64,000 bases of DNA from Streptomyces sp. NRRL F-5122 (GTDB taxonomy: Bacteria > Actinomycetota > Actinomycetes > Streptomycetales > Streptomycetaceae). How positions within the stretch are numbered: position 1 is the stretch's first letter; each line of letters starts with the position of its first letter. The stretch covers positions 1 through 64,000 of the forward strand of contig NZ_LMWH01000150.1 in the NCBI RefSeq assembly GCF_001507435.1. Direction: 5' to 3'. Positions 24,599 to 35,305 of the stretch are shown here, piece after piece. The notes below the pieces were generated by a model. That model was not told the DNA's origin and made no database searches. It was given only the letters and a program-made list of their open reading frames with translations. A program made the translations under genes and the position numbers.

Positions 24599-27500
24599 TT
24601 GTCACGCCAGGTACTGACGGTCGGCCACGAGCGGCCGGGCAGCTATCGGACGATCGGTGAGGCCCTGGCGAGGGCGCGCAGCGGAGCCGTCATCAGCGTT
24701 TTCCCCGGTACCTACGCGGAGAACCTGACGATCACCACCCCGGTCACCATCGTCGCCGAACAGTCTCGCGGCACGGTCGAGATAGCCCCCCGCAGGGGCA
24801 GCGCGGTGGTGCTGAAGGCGGACGCCGTGATGCTCACCGACCTCGTGATCCGGGGCCGGGACGACGAACTGCCGGTCATCGACGTCCCGCGCGGACAGGT
24901 CGCGATGGACGGCTGCGAGGTCAGCGGCACCGCCTGGGCCGCGCTGCTGGTCCGGGGCAGCGGCTCGCTGGCCCTGCGGGACTGCCGGATCAGCAATCCG
25001 GGGGGCGCCGGGGTCGTCGCGACCTCGGCCGTGGACAGCTCCATCGAATCCTGCACCATCGAACACCTCGGCACATCCGGCGTGGTGATCGGCGAGAACG
25101 GCCGGATCACCGTGCGCGGCTGCACCATCCGTGACGCCCGCGGCAACGGCGTGCTCGCCAATGGCGAGGCCCAGGGCTCCGTCGAGGAGTGCGACATCTC
25201 CTCCACCGACAAGCCGGCCATCGCGCTGGAGGACCGCAGCACCACCCGGGTGCTGCGCACGGTCGTCCACGACACGAGCACCGGCGTACACCTGACCAGC
25301 CAATCCCGTACGACGCTCGACGACGTGCGGGTCACCGGCACCTCCGGACCCGGCGTGGTGCTGGGCGGCGGTACCGACCCGCTGCTGCGCCGCTGCCGCA
25401 CGGCCCGCACCAAGAGCCACGGGCTGCTGGTCACCGAGCGTTCGCGGGGCACCTTCGAGGACTGCTGGCTGGACGCGGCGCAGGCGCCGGCGCTGCGGGT
25501 GACGGGATCGGCCTCCCCCGTCCTGGTCGGGCTGACGATCCGCGACTGCGCGGAGACGGCCGTGCTGCTGGAGGAGGACTCGGCGGCCGAATTGGACCGG
25601 ATGGAGATCCTCGACGCGGCCGGGGCGGGTGTCTCCATACGCACCGGAGCCAATCCGCTGCTGCGCCGCGCCCGCATCAGCGCGCCGGGCGGCCACGGCG
25701 TCGAGGTCGTGAAGGACGGCCGGGGCCGGCTCGAGGACTGCGAGATCGAACGGCCGGGCGGCGCGGGCATCAGGTCCGAGGACGACGGCAACGTCTACGT
25801 CGGTGGCGGCAGCGTCGATTCGCCGTCCGCGGGCGGTCTGTCGATCGGCCCCGGCGGCATCATGACCGTCCGGGACTGCGAGGTCCGTGCGCCCGCCGAG
25901 GCGGGGATCATCGTGCAGGAGGACGGGGAGGTCACCGCCACCCGGGTGAAGGTGAGCGGGAGCACCGGTCACGGCGTCCTCGTCGCCGACGGGGGGCGGG
26001 CCTCGTTCAACGCCTGCGAGGTGGCCGCGAGCGCCAAGGACGGTTACCGGATCGAGAGCACTTCACCGGTGTCCGTCGTCAACTGCACCGCCCGCGACAA
26101 CGCCGGAGGCGGCCTGGTCCAGGCCAGGCCCGGAGACCGGCTCGCCGTCGAGGGGCTGACCAGCAGCGGGAACGGCAAGCGGGACGCCTGGGGGCTCGGT
26201 GACGCCGAGGGCACCGACCCGGCGTCCGGCGGCGACGGCGACGCGGGGCTCACCCGCGAGGACGGGCCGCTGGCGGCGCTCGACGGCCTCATCGGTCTGG
26301 AGAACGTCAAGCACCAGGTCCGCACGCTCGTCAATCTCACCCAGCTCGCCCAGCGCCGGGCCCGGCTCGGCATGTCCGCGCCGCCGATGAGCCGCCACCT
26401 CGTCTTCGCCGGCCCGCCCGGCACCGGTAAGACGACCGTCGCACGCCTGTACGGCACCATCCTCGCCGAACTGGGCGCACTGCGCTCGGGACATCTGGTC
26501 GAGGTCTCCCGTGCCGATCTGGTCGCCCAGATCGTGGGCGGCACCGCGATCAAGACCACCGAGACCTTCACCAAGGCGCTCGGCGGTGTGCTCTTCATCG
26601 ACGAGGCCTACACCCTGTTGTCCGACGGACGCAGTTCGGGCGCCGACTTCGGCCGGGAGGCCGTGGACACGCTGCTGAAGCTGATGGAGGACCACCGCGA
26701 GGACATCGTCGTGGTGGCGGCGGGGTACTCCGCCGAGATGGAGGCGTTCCTCGCCTCCAACCCCGGTCTTGCGTCGCGTTTCTCGCGCACCGTCGAGTTC
26801 GAGAACTACGCGGTGCCGGAGCTGGTGGCGATCGTGGAGAGCATGTGCGCCCGCCACCAGTACGAGCTGGACGACACCGCGCGCAAGGCGCTCGCCCTGC
26901 ACTTCGAGCGCATGCCGAAGGACGCCACGTTCGGCAACGGCCGGGCGGCCCGGCAGGTGTTCGAGGAGATGGTGGACCGGCAGGCGTTCCGGCTGGCGTC
27001 GCTGTCGGACGTCGGCGAACGGGACCTGACGCTGCTCGTGGCGGAGGACCTCGGTGAGGAGGTCGCCGCGGCCGTGTCGGGCGAGTCCGCGGCGGGGCAG
27101 GAGAGCGACCCGCTGGCCCGGCTGGGCGACCTCGTGGGCCTGGCCGCGGTCAAGCGGGACGTCACCGACCTGGTCAACCTGCTGTCCACCGCGCGCCAGC
27201 GCGAGGCCGCGGGGCTTCCGGTGCCGCGCATCAGCCACCACCTGGTCTTCACCGGGCCGCCCGGCACGGGCAAGACCACCGTCGCACGGCTCTACGGCGA
27301 ACTCCTCGTCTCCCTCGGCGTACTGCCGCGCGGACAGCTGGTGGAGGTGTCCCGTGCGGACCTGGTGGGCCGGTACGTCGGTCACACCGCGCAGCTCACC
27401 CGCGAGGTCTTCGAACGCGCCCTGGGCGGTGTGCTGTTCGTCGACGAGGCCTACACCCTGACGCCCTCGGGGCCGTCCGCGGGCTCCGACTTCGGGCGGG

Positions 27501-27919
27501 AGGCGGTGGACACGCTGCTCAAGCTCATGGAGGACCACCGCGACGAGGTCGTGGTGATCGTCGCCGGCTACACGGAGGAGATGGAGCGCTTCCTGTCCTC
27601 CAACCCCGGTCTGTCGTCCCGCTTCTCGCGGCGGGTGGAGTTCCCGGACTACTCCTCGGACGAGCTGGTGACCATCGTGCGCCAGCACGCCACCTCGGCG
27701 GGATACGAATGCGGGCCGGGTGCGGGCCAGGTGCTGCGCAAGTACTTCGACTCGCTGCCGCGTGACCGCTCGTTCGGCAACGCGCGGCTCGCCCGCCAGG
27801 TCCTGGAGAGCATGATGACCCGTCAGGCCGGCAGGCTGAGCACGATGGCGGCGCCGGGCATCGAGGACCTGCGTCTGCTGGTGCCCGGTGACGTGCCCTG
27901 GCAGGAGCCCGTCGTGTGA
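24599..27919 (+). CDS. EccA-like protein: beta-helix plus two CbxX/CfqX AAA+ ATPase domains
   Basis: The 1106-residue protein has three parts. Residues about 1-540 are repeats of roughly 23 residues (for example [21 protein letters not shown]) typical of a right-handed parallel beta-helix, starting with a [17 protein letters not shown] pectate-lyase-like cap. Two AAA+ domains of the CbxX/CfqX/EccA type follow, with Walker [10 protein letters not shown] at 605 and 886, Walker [10 protein letters not shown] and LFVDEAYTL, and sensor/arginine segments [10 protein letters not shown] and [10 protein letters not shown]. Mycobacterial EccA has a TPR domain and one such ATPase, so this is a different architecture. 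The TTG start is set by AGGAGG eight bases upstream. It opens the type VII secretion region and may remodel or deliver substrates. Confidence 0.87.
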   Translation: MSRQVLTVGHERPGSYRTIGEALARARSGAVISVFPGTYAENLTITTPVTIVAEQSRGTVEIAPRRGSAVVLKADAVMLTDLVIRGRDDELPVIDVPRGQVAMDGCEVSGTAWAALLVRGSGSLALRDCRISNPGGAGVVATSAVDSSIESCTIEHLGTSGVVIGENGRITVRGCTIRDARGNGVLANGEAQGSVEECDISSTDKPAIALEDRSTTRVLRTVVHDTSTGVHLTSQSRTTLDDVRVTGTSGPGVVLGGGTDPLLRRCRTARTKSHGLLVTERSRGTFEDCWLDAAQAPALRVTGSASPVLVGLTIRDCAETAVLLEEDSAAELDRMEILDAAGAGVSIRTGANPLLRRARISAPGGHGVEVVKDGRGRLEDCEIERPGGAGIRSEDDGNVYVGGGSVDSPSAGGLSIGPGGIMTVRDCEVRAPAEAGIIVQEDGEVTATRVKVSGSTGHGVLVADGGRASFNACEVAASAKDGYRIESTSPVSVVNCTARDNAGGGLVQARPGDRLAVEGLTSSGNGKRDAWGLGDAEGTDPASGGDGDAGLTREDGPLAALDGLIGLENVKHQVRTLVNLTQLAQRRARLGMSAPPMSRHLVFAGPPGTGKTTVARLYGTILAELGALRSGHLVEVSRADLVAQIVGGTAIKTTETFTKALGGVLFIDEAYTLLSDGRSSGADFGREAVDTLLKLMEDHREDIVVVAAGYSAEMEAFLASNPGLASRFSRTVEFENYAVPELVAIVESMCARHQYELDDTARKALALHFERMPKDATFGNGRAARQVFEEMVDRQAFRLASLSDVGERDLTLLVAEDLGEEVAAAVSGESAAGQESDPLARLGDLVGLAAVKRDVTDLVNLLSTARQREAAGLPVPRISHHLVFTGPPGTGKTTVARLYGELLVSLGVLPRGQLVEVSRADLVGRYVGHTAQLTREVFERALGGVLFVDEAYTLTPSGPSAGSDFGREAVDTLLKLMEDHRDEVVVIVAGYTEEMERFLSSNPGLSSRFSRRVEFPDYSSDELVTIVRQHATSAGYECGPGAGQVLRKYFDSLPRDRSFGNARLARQVLESMMTRQAGRLSTMAAPGIEDLRLLVPGDVPWQEPVV

Positions 27920-27989
27920 CGGACGGTGTCCGGCTGCGGTGCCGGGCCGTCGTGGGCCCGGCACCGTCGGCCCGGTACGTCCCGACCCG

Positions 27990-28538
27990 TCACCTCCGTC
28001 CGCCGAACTCCCATTCGTAGACCTCGATGCCGGCGTAGTGCTCCGGGGTGAGGACGGCACGTGCCGTGTCCGGGTCCGGGGCCCGGAGCAGCACCGCCGT
28101 GCCCAGCCAGGTGGCGGCGTCGTCGGACAGCAGAGGACCGTACGCGATCAGCCCGTCCCGGTCGGAGGGTACGTCGAGATCGGCGGCCGGACCCGAGCCA
28201 AGACCGAGCACCAGGTAGCGGTTGCCGCCGGTGCGCCCACCGGGGTAGTCCCACATGGTGCGCCCCAGCAGGTTGCGCCACCGGCGCAACAGCACGTCCC
28301 GGTACACACCGGCCTGGTGGTTGGGCTCGTCGAAGGCGAACGCACGCGCGGCCGCGGGATCGGGCAGGTCCACGATGTGCACGCTCCCGGTGGGCGTCTC
28401 ACCGTCGTCGGCGAAGGTGGGGCCGCGAGCGATCAACTGGGCCGCGAACCGGTCCATGTAGGACCAGTGCTCTCCCAGCAGCTCGTCGCGCAGCGCGACG
28501 GAGCCGGGCCGGTCGCGGTGGTAGCAGAAGAACTCCAT
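27990..28538 (-). CDS. YciI-family protein
   Basis: A 182-residue protein made of two YciI-like (ferredoxin-fold, alpha+beta) halves: MEFFCYHRDRPGS with TGSVHIVDLPDPAAARAFAFDEP, and DGLIAYGPLLSDD with GTAVLLRAPDPDTARAVL ending in YEWEFGGRR. The duplicated dimeric alpha-beta barrel layout is clear although the biochemical role of YciI proteins is mostly unknown. ATG at 28538 is chosen since it starts the first strand; a GTG two codons earlier is possible. It is a stand-alone gene, convergent with the EccA-like gene and upstream of no obvious partner. Confidence 0.75.
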   Translation of the reverse strand: MEFFCYHRDRPGSVALRDELLGEHWSYMDRFAAQLIARGPTFADDGETPTGSVHIVDLPDPAAARAFAFDEPNHQAGVYRDVLLRRWRNLLGRTMWDYPGGRTGGNRYLVLGLGSGPAADLDVPSDRDGLIAYGPLLSDDAATWLGTAVLLRAPDPDTARAVLTPEHYAGIEVYEWEFGGRR

Positions 28539-28649
28539 GCGCACAGCCTGTCCCGACCCGCCGAGCGGTCACAACCCGTTCCGCACGCGCCCTTCCCGGG
28601 CCTTCTCCCCGCGGGCAGGCACGTGACACGCCGGGCGGCGAAGGGCGGT

Positions 28650-29447
28650 TCAGCCCGTCCTGCGGCCCACGCCCCCGTAGAAGCCGATCGCCTCGGAACC
28701 TGCCGGCGGCGGGCTGTCCGGGCGCCAGAACGGGATCTGGGCCAGGCCCGGCTCGAGCAGGTCGAAACCGGCGAAGATCCGCTCGACCTCGACGCGGGAC
28801 CTCAGGTTCAGGGTGGCGGTGGCCCTGTTGTAGACCGACTGCGCCTTGCTGCGATCGGCGAAGTCGCCCGTGGCGTGGGAAAGCACCAGGAAACTTCCGG
28901 CCGGGAGTGCGTCGCGCAGGGTGGCGACGATCTGCGCGGGGTTCTCGGCGTCTGTGATGAAGTGCAGTACGGCCCCGAGAAGCAGGGCGACGGGCTGGTC
29001 GAAGTCGATGACCCGGCGGACCTCGGGGTGGCCCACGAGGGCCAGGGGGGCGCGCAGGTCGGCGAGCACGATCCCGGTCGTCCCCGAGCGGCTGAGCAGC
29101 GCGTCTCCCTGTGCCTTCACGATGGGATCGTTGTCGACGTAGACGACGCGCACGTCCGGTGCCGGCCGCAGGGCGATCTCGTGGACATCGGGTGAGGTGG
29201 GCAGTCCGCACCCGATGTCGAGGATCTGGCGGACCCCTGTTCCGATCACATGGCGGACGGCGCGCTGCAGGAAGGAGCGGTTGGCCCGCAGGCCGGCCCG
29301 GACCTCGGGTGCGGCGGCGACGAGTGCCTCGCCTGCCTGCCGGTCCACTTCGAAGTGGTCCTTGCCTCCCAGCAGATAGTCGTAGATCCGCGCGGGGTGC
29401 GCCCTGCTCGTGTCGATCTCGTCCGTGCGCAAGCCGTCCTGTCCCAC
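28650..29447 (-). CDS. Methyltransf_19 (DUF574) SAM-dependent methyltransferase
   Basis: A 265-residue protein of an actinobacterial methyltransferase family. Signatures are IDTSRAHPARIYDYLLGGKDHFEVDR near the N-terminus and the SAM-binding QILDIGCGLPTSPDVHEIA. VVYVDNDPIVKAQGDALL, and the C-terminal FFxP-like IPFWRPDSPPP follow. Streptomycetes carry many copies, often beside XRE-DUF397 regulators; none lies beside this one. GTG at 29447 is chosen for GAGGAG seven bases upstream. Substrates of the family are not established. Confidence 0.87.
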   Translation of the reverse strand: MGQDGLRTDEIDTSRAHPARIYDYLLGGKDHFEVDRQAGEALVAAAPEVRAGLRANRSFLQRAVRHVIGTGVRQILDIGCGLPTSPDVHEIALRPAPDVRVVYVDNDPIVKAQGDALLSRSGTTGIVLADLRAPLALVGHPEVRRVIDFDQPVALLLGAVLHFITDAENPAQIVATLRDALPAGSFLVLSHATGDFADRSKAQSVYNRATATLNLRSRVEVERIFAGFDLLEPGLAQIPFWRPDSPPPAGSEAIGFYGGVGRRTG

Positions 29448-29640
29448 ACCGCGCTCCTCTCGACGGCCCCACGGCCCCGCCCGTGTACGGCCGACGACAG
29501 TTTTCCACATCAACTCCCGCTTGCACGAGCGCAGTTGGGTCGTGGTGAATGAGGGAACGGCGCGGCGATCCGCCGGGTGCCGAGCAGCAGCGGCCTATGA
29601 GGGGTGCGCGAAGCCGGGGGCTTCCACGACACGCTCTAGT

Positions 29641-30840
29641 ATGCGTGCCATGCGTCGCCTCCCCCGCTCCCTGCGAGCGCTGATACCGCTGGTCCTCACA
29701 ACGGTGACGGCACTGGGGCCGACGTCCCCCGTGGCCTTCGCGGCGGGCACCACCGTACGGCTGCCGGTGCTGAAGTCACGGCTCGCCGACGGCGCCGCCT
29801 GCGCGGGTGCGTCGAGCGCGGTGGCCTCCGCGGTGCCGTGGGAACAGCACTCCCTGGGCCTGTCCGGCGTCCGGCAGTGGGGAAGCGGTGCGGGCGTGAC
29901 GGTCGCGGTCGTCGACACCGGGGTCTCGCAGCAGGCGCCGACCCTGAAGGGCCGTGTCACGGCGGTCGGCGGCGCGGGCGTGGACTGCGTGGGGCACGGC
30001 AGTTTCGTCGCCGGGATCATCGCCTCCGCCCCGGCGAAGGGTGTGCGTTTCGCGGGGGTGGCCCAGGGGGCACGCGTCCTCGGGGTCCGGGGCACGGACG
30101 AGCACGGTGTCGCCACCGCCGCCGGTGTGGCGGCGGGCATCCGTGCCGCGGTGGACGCCGGGGCCCGGATCGTCGAGGTGTCCCCCGCCCTGGTGCAGGG
30201 CTCCGACGCCCTGACCTCGGCCGTGCGTCATGCCGCGGACCGGGACGTCCTGATCGTGGCCGCCGCGGTGCCCGACGCGCCCACGACCGCCACCTCGTCC
30301 TCCGCACCGCCGCCCCAGGACTACTGGCCGGCCGCTCAGCAGGGCGTGCTGTCCGTGCTCGACGTCGACGTCGCCGGCAAGCGCCCCGACGGGGCCTACA
30401 CCCCTCGCTCCGCCGACCTCGCCGCGCCGGGCGACGGAGTCGTGGGCCCCGGCCCCAAGGGGACGGGACACTTCATCGGCTCCGGTGCGTCGCTCGCCGC
30501 GGCCTACGTCGCCGGTACGGCGGCGATCGTCCGTGCCGCTCATCCCGACCTCACGGCGGCACAGGTCGCCCGGCAGTTGACAACCACGGCCTATCCGGCG
30601 GACGTGCCGCGCCTCGACCCCTACGCGGCCCTCACCTCCGTGCGGGAGGCGGCCGCCGGGGCCGCACGGGCCCGGCCGGCCCCGCCGGTCCGTCTCCACT
30701 CCGATGGGGCCGGTGAGCGTGCTACCCGCCGTGCCGTCGTGCTCGCGGCGGCGGGCGCGGGAGTGGTCCTGCTGGTCGTCTGGGCCTCGGTCATCATTCC
30801 GCGCGGTCGGGCCCGCAACTGGCGCCCGGCCCGCCGCTGA
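29641..30840 (+). CDS. mycP: mycosin-like membrane-anchored subtilase of the type VII locus
   Basis: A 399-residue serine protease. A signal peptide (residues 1-36) leads to a subtilisin-type domain with D92 in VAVVDTG, H119 in VGHGSFVAG and S284 in GSGASLAAAYVAGT, then a C-terminal transmembrane helix (about 363-385) and a basic tail, as in mycosins (MycP). The usual oxyanion Asn after the central strand is not present; LIVAAAVPDAP stands there instead, so activity may be weak. The motif around the serine (GAS) also departs from GTS. Start ATG at 29641 or 29650; TAGTAT at 29637-29642 could be a -10 box that gives a leaderless transcript from 29650. It belongs to the secretion locus with EccB, EccC and EccD. 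Confidence 0.82.
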   Translation: MRAMRRLPRSLRALIPLVLTTVTALGPTSPVAFAAGTTVRLPVLKSRLADGAACAGASSAVASAVPWEQHSLGLSGVRQWGSGAGVTVAVVDTGVSQQAPTLKGRVTAVGGAGVDCVGHGSFVAGIIASAPAKGVRFAGVAQGARVLGVRGTDEHGVATAAGVAAGIRAAVDAGARIVEVSPALVQGSDALTSAVRHAADRDVLIVAAAVPDAPTTATSSSAPPPQDYWPAAQQGVLSVLDVDVAGKRPDGAYTPRSADLAAPGDGVVGPGPKGTGHFIGSGASLAAAYVAGTAAIVRAAHPDLTAAQVARQLTTTAYPADVPRLDPYAALTSVREAAAGAARARPAPPVRLHSDGAGERATRRAVVLAAAGAGVVLLVVWASVIIPRGRARNWRPARR

Positions 30841-31159
30841 CCCCACCCCGACCCCGGACCGCGCGGCACGCCCACAACCGTGAGCGGCCCGGCGAACCGT
30901 GCGCTTCCGCCCCCGGCGGCTCGCGCAGGACTGGTTCCTACGGGCCGCACGGACCGTGGCGGCCATTCCCGCCGCCGAACCCCGACCGGCACCCGGCCCG
31001 CGACAGCCCGCCGCCCCGACGCAACCCCCGGCAAACCCACCGCCCCTGAGCAGCCCGGCCCACCGTGGAAGCGTCCCGCGGCAGGCCGCCCCGTGCGGCG
31101 GACAGCCGGTGTCCGCGGTCGAGGGCCCCGACGGCCGTGGCCGTTCGGGACCCTCGGGG
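30841..31159. other. non-coding gap between convergent mycosin-like and EccC genes
   Basis: No gene is supported in these 319 bp. The only structure noticed is an imperfect inverted repeat GGCCGC...GCGGCC at about 30943-30964, a weak terminator candidate. Confidence 0.4.
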
Positions 31160-34100
31160 TCACTCCCCCACGAGCGCCGTCTGGATCAGGGTCGGCTTGC
31201 GGCGGGTGATGTGCTGCGCTCGGCCCGGCGGCAGGTTGCGCGGCTTGATGGTGCCGAAGACATAGCCCTCCGACGGCGGGCAGGACATCAGCAGCCCGGG
31301 GGTGTTGACCTCGTCGAGCCGGCGCAGCAGCTGATCGTTGAGGCCTCGGCCCGCGCCCGTGGCCGAGCGGACGACCACCAGGTGGAGCCCCACCTCGTGG
31401 CCCAGGGCCAGATGGTCGAAGAGCGGCGCGAAGGGATGGTCGAAGGCGTTGCTGCCGCCGACCATGTCGTAGTCGTCGACGAGGACGAACAGTCGCGGGC
31501 CCGTCCACCAGTCCGCCTGCCGCATCCGGGCCGGGGTGATGTCGGGACCGGGCAGCCGCGTCTTGATGGCCCGCGCCGAACCGCCCACCAGCTCGCGCAG
31601 ACCGTCGACCGAGACGGCATGGCCGAGGCGGTACTCCTCCGGCACCGCCTCGACCAGCTCGCGCCGGTAGTCCACGACCAGAATGCGGGCCTCGGCCGGG
31701 GTGTAGCGGGCCGTGATGGATTCGGCGACCACCCGCAGCAGGTTGGTCTTGCCGCTCTCGGTGTCACCGATGGCCATCAGGTGCGGGGTACGGCTGAAGT
31801 CGTGCCACACCGGGGACAGCGTCTCCTCGTCGAGGCCGAGCGGGATCCGCAGCCCCTCCACCACCTCCGGCGTCGGCAGTTCGGCGACCGGGAGCCGGTG
31901 CGGCAGCATCCGCACCGGCGGGGCGGCGGGCCCTTGCCACGCCTTGGCCACGCTCTCCACGAGCTGGGCCACCCCGTCGGTGAGGTCCTCGGCGCTGTCC
32001 TTGCCGTCGATGCGCGGCAGGGCGGACAGGAAGTGCAGCTTCGTGTCGGTCGTCAGACCGCGGCCCGGTGTGCGCGGCACGGTGGCGGCCTTGCGTACGT
32101 CGACCACCGAGTCCATCGTGTCGCCGAGCCGCAGTTCGAGCCGGGTGGCGATCTGGTCGCGCACCTGGGCGGACAGCTCCATCCAGCGGGCTGCGGCGAC
32201 GACCAGGTGGATGCCGTAGTTCAGGCCGCGCGCGGCGATCTGGTTGAGGGTGGGGACGAGGGTGTCGAAGTCCTGGCGGACCGTGGACCAGCCGTCCACC
32301 ACGAGGAAGACGTCACCGTGCGGTTCGTCGGGGAACTCGCCGGCCGCCCGGCGCCTGCGGTAGGTCGCCATCGAGTCGATGTTGTGGTCGAGGAAGAACT
32401 GCTCGCGATGGTTGAGCACCGCGGTGACCTCGGCCACCGTGCGGGTGATCCGTTCGCTGTCCAACCGGGCCGCGACCCCGCCGACATGCGGCAGTCCGCC
32501 GAGCGCGGAGAGCGTTCCGCCACCGAAGTCGAGGCAGTAGAACTGCACCTCGAGCGGGGTGTGGGTGAGCGCGAGAGCGGCGATCAGCGTACGCAGCACG
32601 GTCGACTTGCCGCTCTGCGAGCCACCTGCCACGCCGATGTGGCCGCCGCTGCCCGCGAGGTCCACGACGAGCGGGTCGCGTCGCTGCTCGAACGGCATGT
32701 CCACCAAGCCGACCGGTACCCGCAGCCGCCCGGTCCCCGGCCACCGCTGCGAGGTCAGTCCGCGATCGGCGTCCGGGGCGAGGCCGGGCAGCAGCGCGCC
32801 CAGGGTGGGCGGCAGGTCCAGCGGCGGCAGCCACACCTCATGGGCCGGAGGCCCGGAGGCACGCAGCCGGTCCAGTGCGACCGACAGCAGCGAGGGGCCG
32901 CTCTCGTCGGCCTCGTCAGCCGAGGGTTCCGGATCGGGCAGTTGGGCGGGGGTGCGCGGAACGACCCATCCCGCCGTCCACGGCACCACCTGACTGGCCA
33001 CCCGCGCCTGCGCGGCGGCGCCCCGCCTGCGGCGATAGGCCCCGGAGACATAGGCGGCCCGGAAACGGGTGAGCGCCTCGACACCACTCTTCAGGAAGCC
33101 CGAGCCGGGCTGCGAGGGCAGCTGGTAGGCGTCCGGCACACCGAGCACACCACGGCTCTCCATGGCCGAGAAGGTGCGCAGGCCGATGCGGTACGACAGA
33201 TGGCTCTCCAGCTGGTGCATGCGCCCTTCGTCCAGGCGCTGCGAGGCCAGCAGCAGATGCACTCCGAGGGACCGTCCGAGACGGCCGATCATGACGAACA
33301 GGTCCATGAACTCGCGGTGCGCGGCGAGTAGTTCGCTGAACTCGTCGACGACCACGAACAGGCTCGGCAGCGGGTCGAGAGCGGCCCCGGCCGCCCGCGC
33401 CTTCTCGTACTCCAGCGCCGAGGTGTAGTTGCCCGCCGCCCGCAGCAGCTCCTGACGGCGTATCAGCTCACCGTGCAGAGCGTCCTGCATGCGCTCCACG
33501 AGGGCGACCTCGTCCGCCAGGTTGGTGATCACCGCCGAGGTGTGCGGGAGTTCGTCCAGGCCGAGGAAGGTCGCACCGCCCTTGAAGTCGACCAGGACGA
33601 AGTTGAGGGTCTCGGAGGAGTTGGTGAGGGCGAGGCCGAGGACCAGGGTGCGCAGCAACTCGCTCTTGCCGGAGCCGGTCGCCCCGATCAGCATGCCGTG
33701 AGGGCCCATACCGCCCTGCGCGGACTCCTTGATGTCCAGTTCGACGGGCGCGCCGTCGGCACCGACGGCGACCGGCACACGCAGCCGGGCCGCGCCGGTG
33801 CTGCGCCGCCACAGCGTCTCCGGATCGTGGCGGTGCAGATCGGGGATGCCCAGCAGGGTGGTCAGTTCCACGTCCGTGGCCAGCGGCTCCGCGGTCTCGG
33901 CGGTCAGGCTCATCCGGTACGGCGCCAGCATCCTGGCAAGTGCCTCGGCACCCTTGGGTCCGACCCCGTCGGGCCGGCCCAGCGTCGTGGTCTGCTCCTT
34001 GCGGCTGCTGTCGGTGCGCACCAGGCGCAGCGAGTCGGACCGTACGTCGAGCCGCAGCGTGGTGCGGCCCGGACGCCAGCGCAGGGCGCCCGAGAGGTCG

Positions 34101-35128
34101 ACGACGACGGTGTTGCGGAATCCGGGTCCGTCCAGTCGATGCCCCGCGGGCACGGTGACACCGTCCACCACGATCACGGTGAACGGCTCGTCACGGCCCG
34201 GCAGCGCGTCGGGGTCGAAGACGGGACGTTCGGTGAACTCCGCCCCGAGCAGGTCCTCCAGGTCGTTGAAGGCCGACGCCACCATACGGGCGGGTCCGGC
34301 ACCGTCCTGCTCCTGCGGATGCAGATTGTGCGGCAGCCACTTGACCCACTCCCACTCCGCCCGCCGCTCGTCCGCGACACACAGCGCGATCCACAGTTCC
34401 TCCGGCGGATGGAAGAGCGCCAGTTGGCACAGCGCCGCGCGCACCGCGGACCGTACGGCCTTCTCGTCGCCGCGCAGCAGCACCCGTGCCCAGGACCGCA
34501 GGTAGAGCGCGATCGGCTGGTCCGGGACGGTGCTGTAGGCCCGTACGAACCGGCGCAGCGCATGCGCCGAGAGCGGGTCGAGGTCCTCCACCGGCTTGGT
34601 GGACAAGGGGGTCAGCCGCATCCCCAACTGCTGGTCGCCCACGGCGATACGGACCTCGGCGAAGTCGTCGTCCTTGGGCCGGCGCTCCCACAGCCGGGTG
34701 GTGCGCACCATCGAGCGCAGAGCCGTGGGCGCGGGGTGGCGCCAGGCCAACGCTTGTTGCTGTTCGATCACGGCCCGATGAACTTTGCGGCGGGTCTGGG
34801 ACAAGTAGCGCAAATAGTCGCGCCGTTCGCCCCGCAGTCGCTGTTTGCGGTCGCTCCCCTTGCGCATCACCTGCCCGACCATCATGGCCCCTGCGGCCAG
34901 CACCATCATGCCGAGAGCCATGTAGGTGAAGACGCTGGCCGAGGCGCCGGGCCTGACGAAGATCAGCATCATGGAGACGGACATCATCGCCATGGGCAGA
35001 TAGGTCCACACGGCAGCGTTGTCCGGCACCGTCTCCGGAAGCGTGGGTGGCTCCTGGAGGTTCAGCTCTCCCTGCGGCATCTGAGGCCCGCGGCGGCGGG
35101 CGGGACGGCGGAACAGGACAACGCTCAA
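31160..35128 (-). CDS. eccC: type VII secretion ATPase EccC
   Basis: A 1322-residue FtsK/SpoIIIE-type motor, fused EccCa-EccCb. Two transmembrane helices lie near residues 40-85. Three ATPase domains follow with Walker A GATGSGKS near 482, GGSQSGKS near 835 and GDTESGKT near 1119, and Walker B LFVVVDEF, VFLVVDGW and LFVLVDDY. Only the first Walker B has the catalytic Glu, as known for EccC, where domain 1 is the active motor and the others bind substrate signals. Start TTG at 35128 with GGAG eight bases upstream. It is encoded opposite to the eccD-eccB-effector run, with 177 bp between starts that must contain both promoters. Confidence 0.95.
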   Translation of the reverse strand: MSVVLFRRPARRRGPQMPQGELNLQEPPTLPETVPDNAAVWTYLPMAMMSVSMMLIFVRPGASASVFTYMALGMMVLAAGAMMVGQVMRKGSDRKQRLRGERRDYLRYLSQTRRKVHRAVIEQQQALAWRHPAPTALRSMVRTTRLWERRPKDDDFAEVRIAVGDQQLGMRLTPLSTKPVEDLDPLSAHALRRFVRAYSTVPDQPIALYLRSWARVLLRGDEKAVRSAVRAALCQLALFHPPEELWIALCVADERRAEWEWVKWLPHNLHPQEQDGAGPARMVASAFNDLEDLLGAEFTERPVFDPDALPGRDEPFTVIVVDGVTVPAGHRLDGPGFRNTVVVDLSGALRWRPGRTTLRLDVRSDSLRLVRTDSSRKEQTTTLGRPDGVGPKGAEALARMLAPYRMSLTAETAEPLATDVELTTLLGIPDLHRHDPETLWRRSTGAARLRVPVAVGADGAPVELDIKESAQGGMGPHGMLIGATGSGKSELLRTLVLGLALTNSSETLNFVLVDFKGGATFLGLDELPHTSAVITNLADEVALVERMQDALHGELIRRQELLRAAGNYTSALEYEKARAAGAALDPLPSLFVVVDEFSELLAAHREFMDLFVMIGRLGRSLGVHLLLASQRLDEGRMHQLESHLSYRIGLRTFSAMESRGVLGVPDAYQLPSQPGSGFLKSGVEALTRFRAAYVSGAYRRRRGAAAQARVASQVVPWTAGWVVPRTPAQLPDPEPSADEADESGPSLLSVALDRLRASGPPAHEVWLPPLDLPPTLGALLPGLAPDADRGLTSQRWPGTGRLRVPVGLVDMPFEQRRDPLVVDLAGSGGHIGVAGGSQSGKSTVLRTLIAALALTHTPLEVQFYCLDFGGGTLSALGGLPHVGGVAARLDSERITRTVAEVTAVLNHREQFFLDHNIDSMATYRRRRAAGEFPDEPHGDVFLVVDGWSTVRQDFDTLVPTLNQIAARGLNYGIHLVVAAARWMELSAQVRDQIATRLELRLGDTMDSVVDVRKAATVPRTPGRGLTTDTKLHFLSALPRIDGKDSAEDLTDGVAQLVESVAKAWQGPAAPPVRMLPHRLPVAELPTPEVVEGLRIPLGLDEETLSPVWHDFSRTPHLMAIGDTESGKTNLLRVVAESITARYTPAEARILVVDYRRELVEAVPEEYRLGHAVSVDGLRELVGGSARAIKTRLPGPDITPARMRQADWWTGPRLFVLVDDYDMVGGSNAFDHPFAPLFDHLALGHEVGLHLVVVRSATGAGRGLNDQLLRRLDEVNTPGLLMSCPPSEGYVFGTIKPRNLPPGRAQHITRRKPTLIQTALVGE

Positions 35129-35305
35129 CGAACCGGCTCCTTAAACGGCGATGCCGTGTGCGGACGGTGTGCCCGATCGGGCAGGCGACCAGCGAATGAC
35201 CCCCGGGCAGTTCACAGCCACCACGGCGGCCCCAGTAGTCTGCATGGGCAACACACGTACGTCCAAGTCGTCTCGGATGCCTCCCGGGAAGCGTGGCCCC
35301 CTTTC

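Noticed and set aside
33473..35305. Plus-strand open frame joined in frame to EccD
   Set aside because: It is antisense to EccC, which has three intact Walker motifs; EccD has its own start with the ubiquitin-like domain at 35306.
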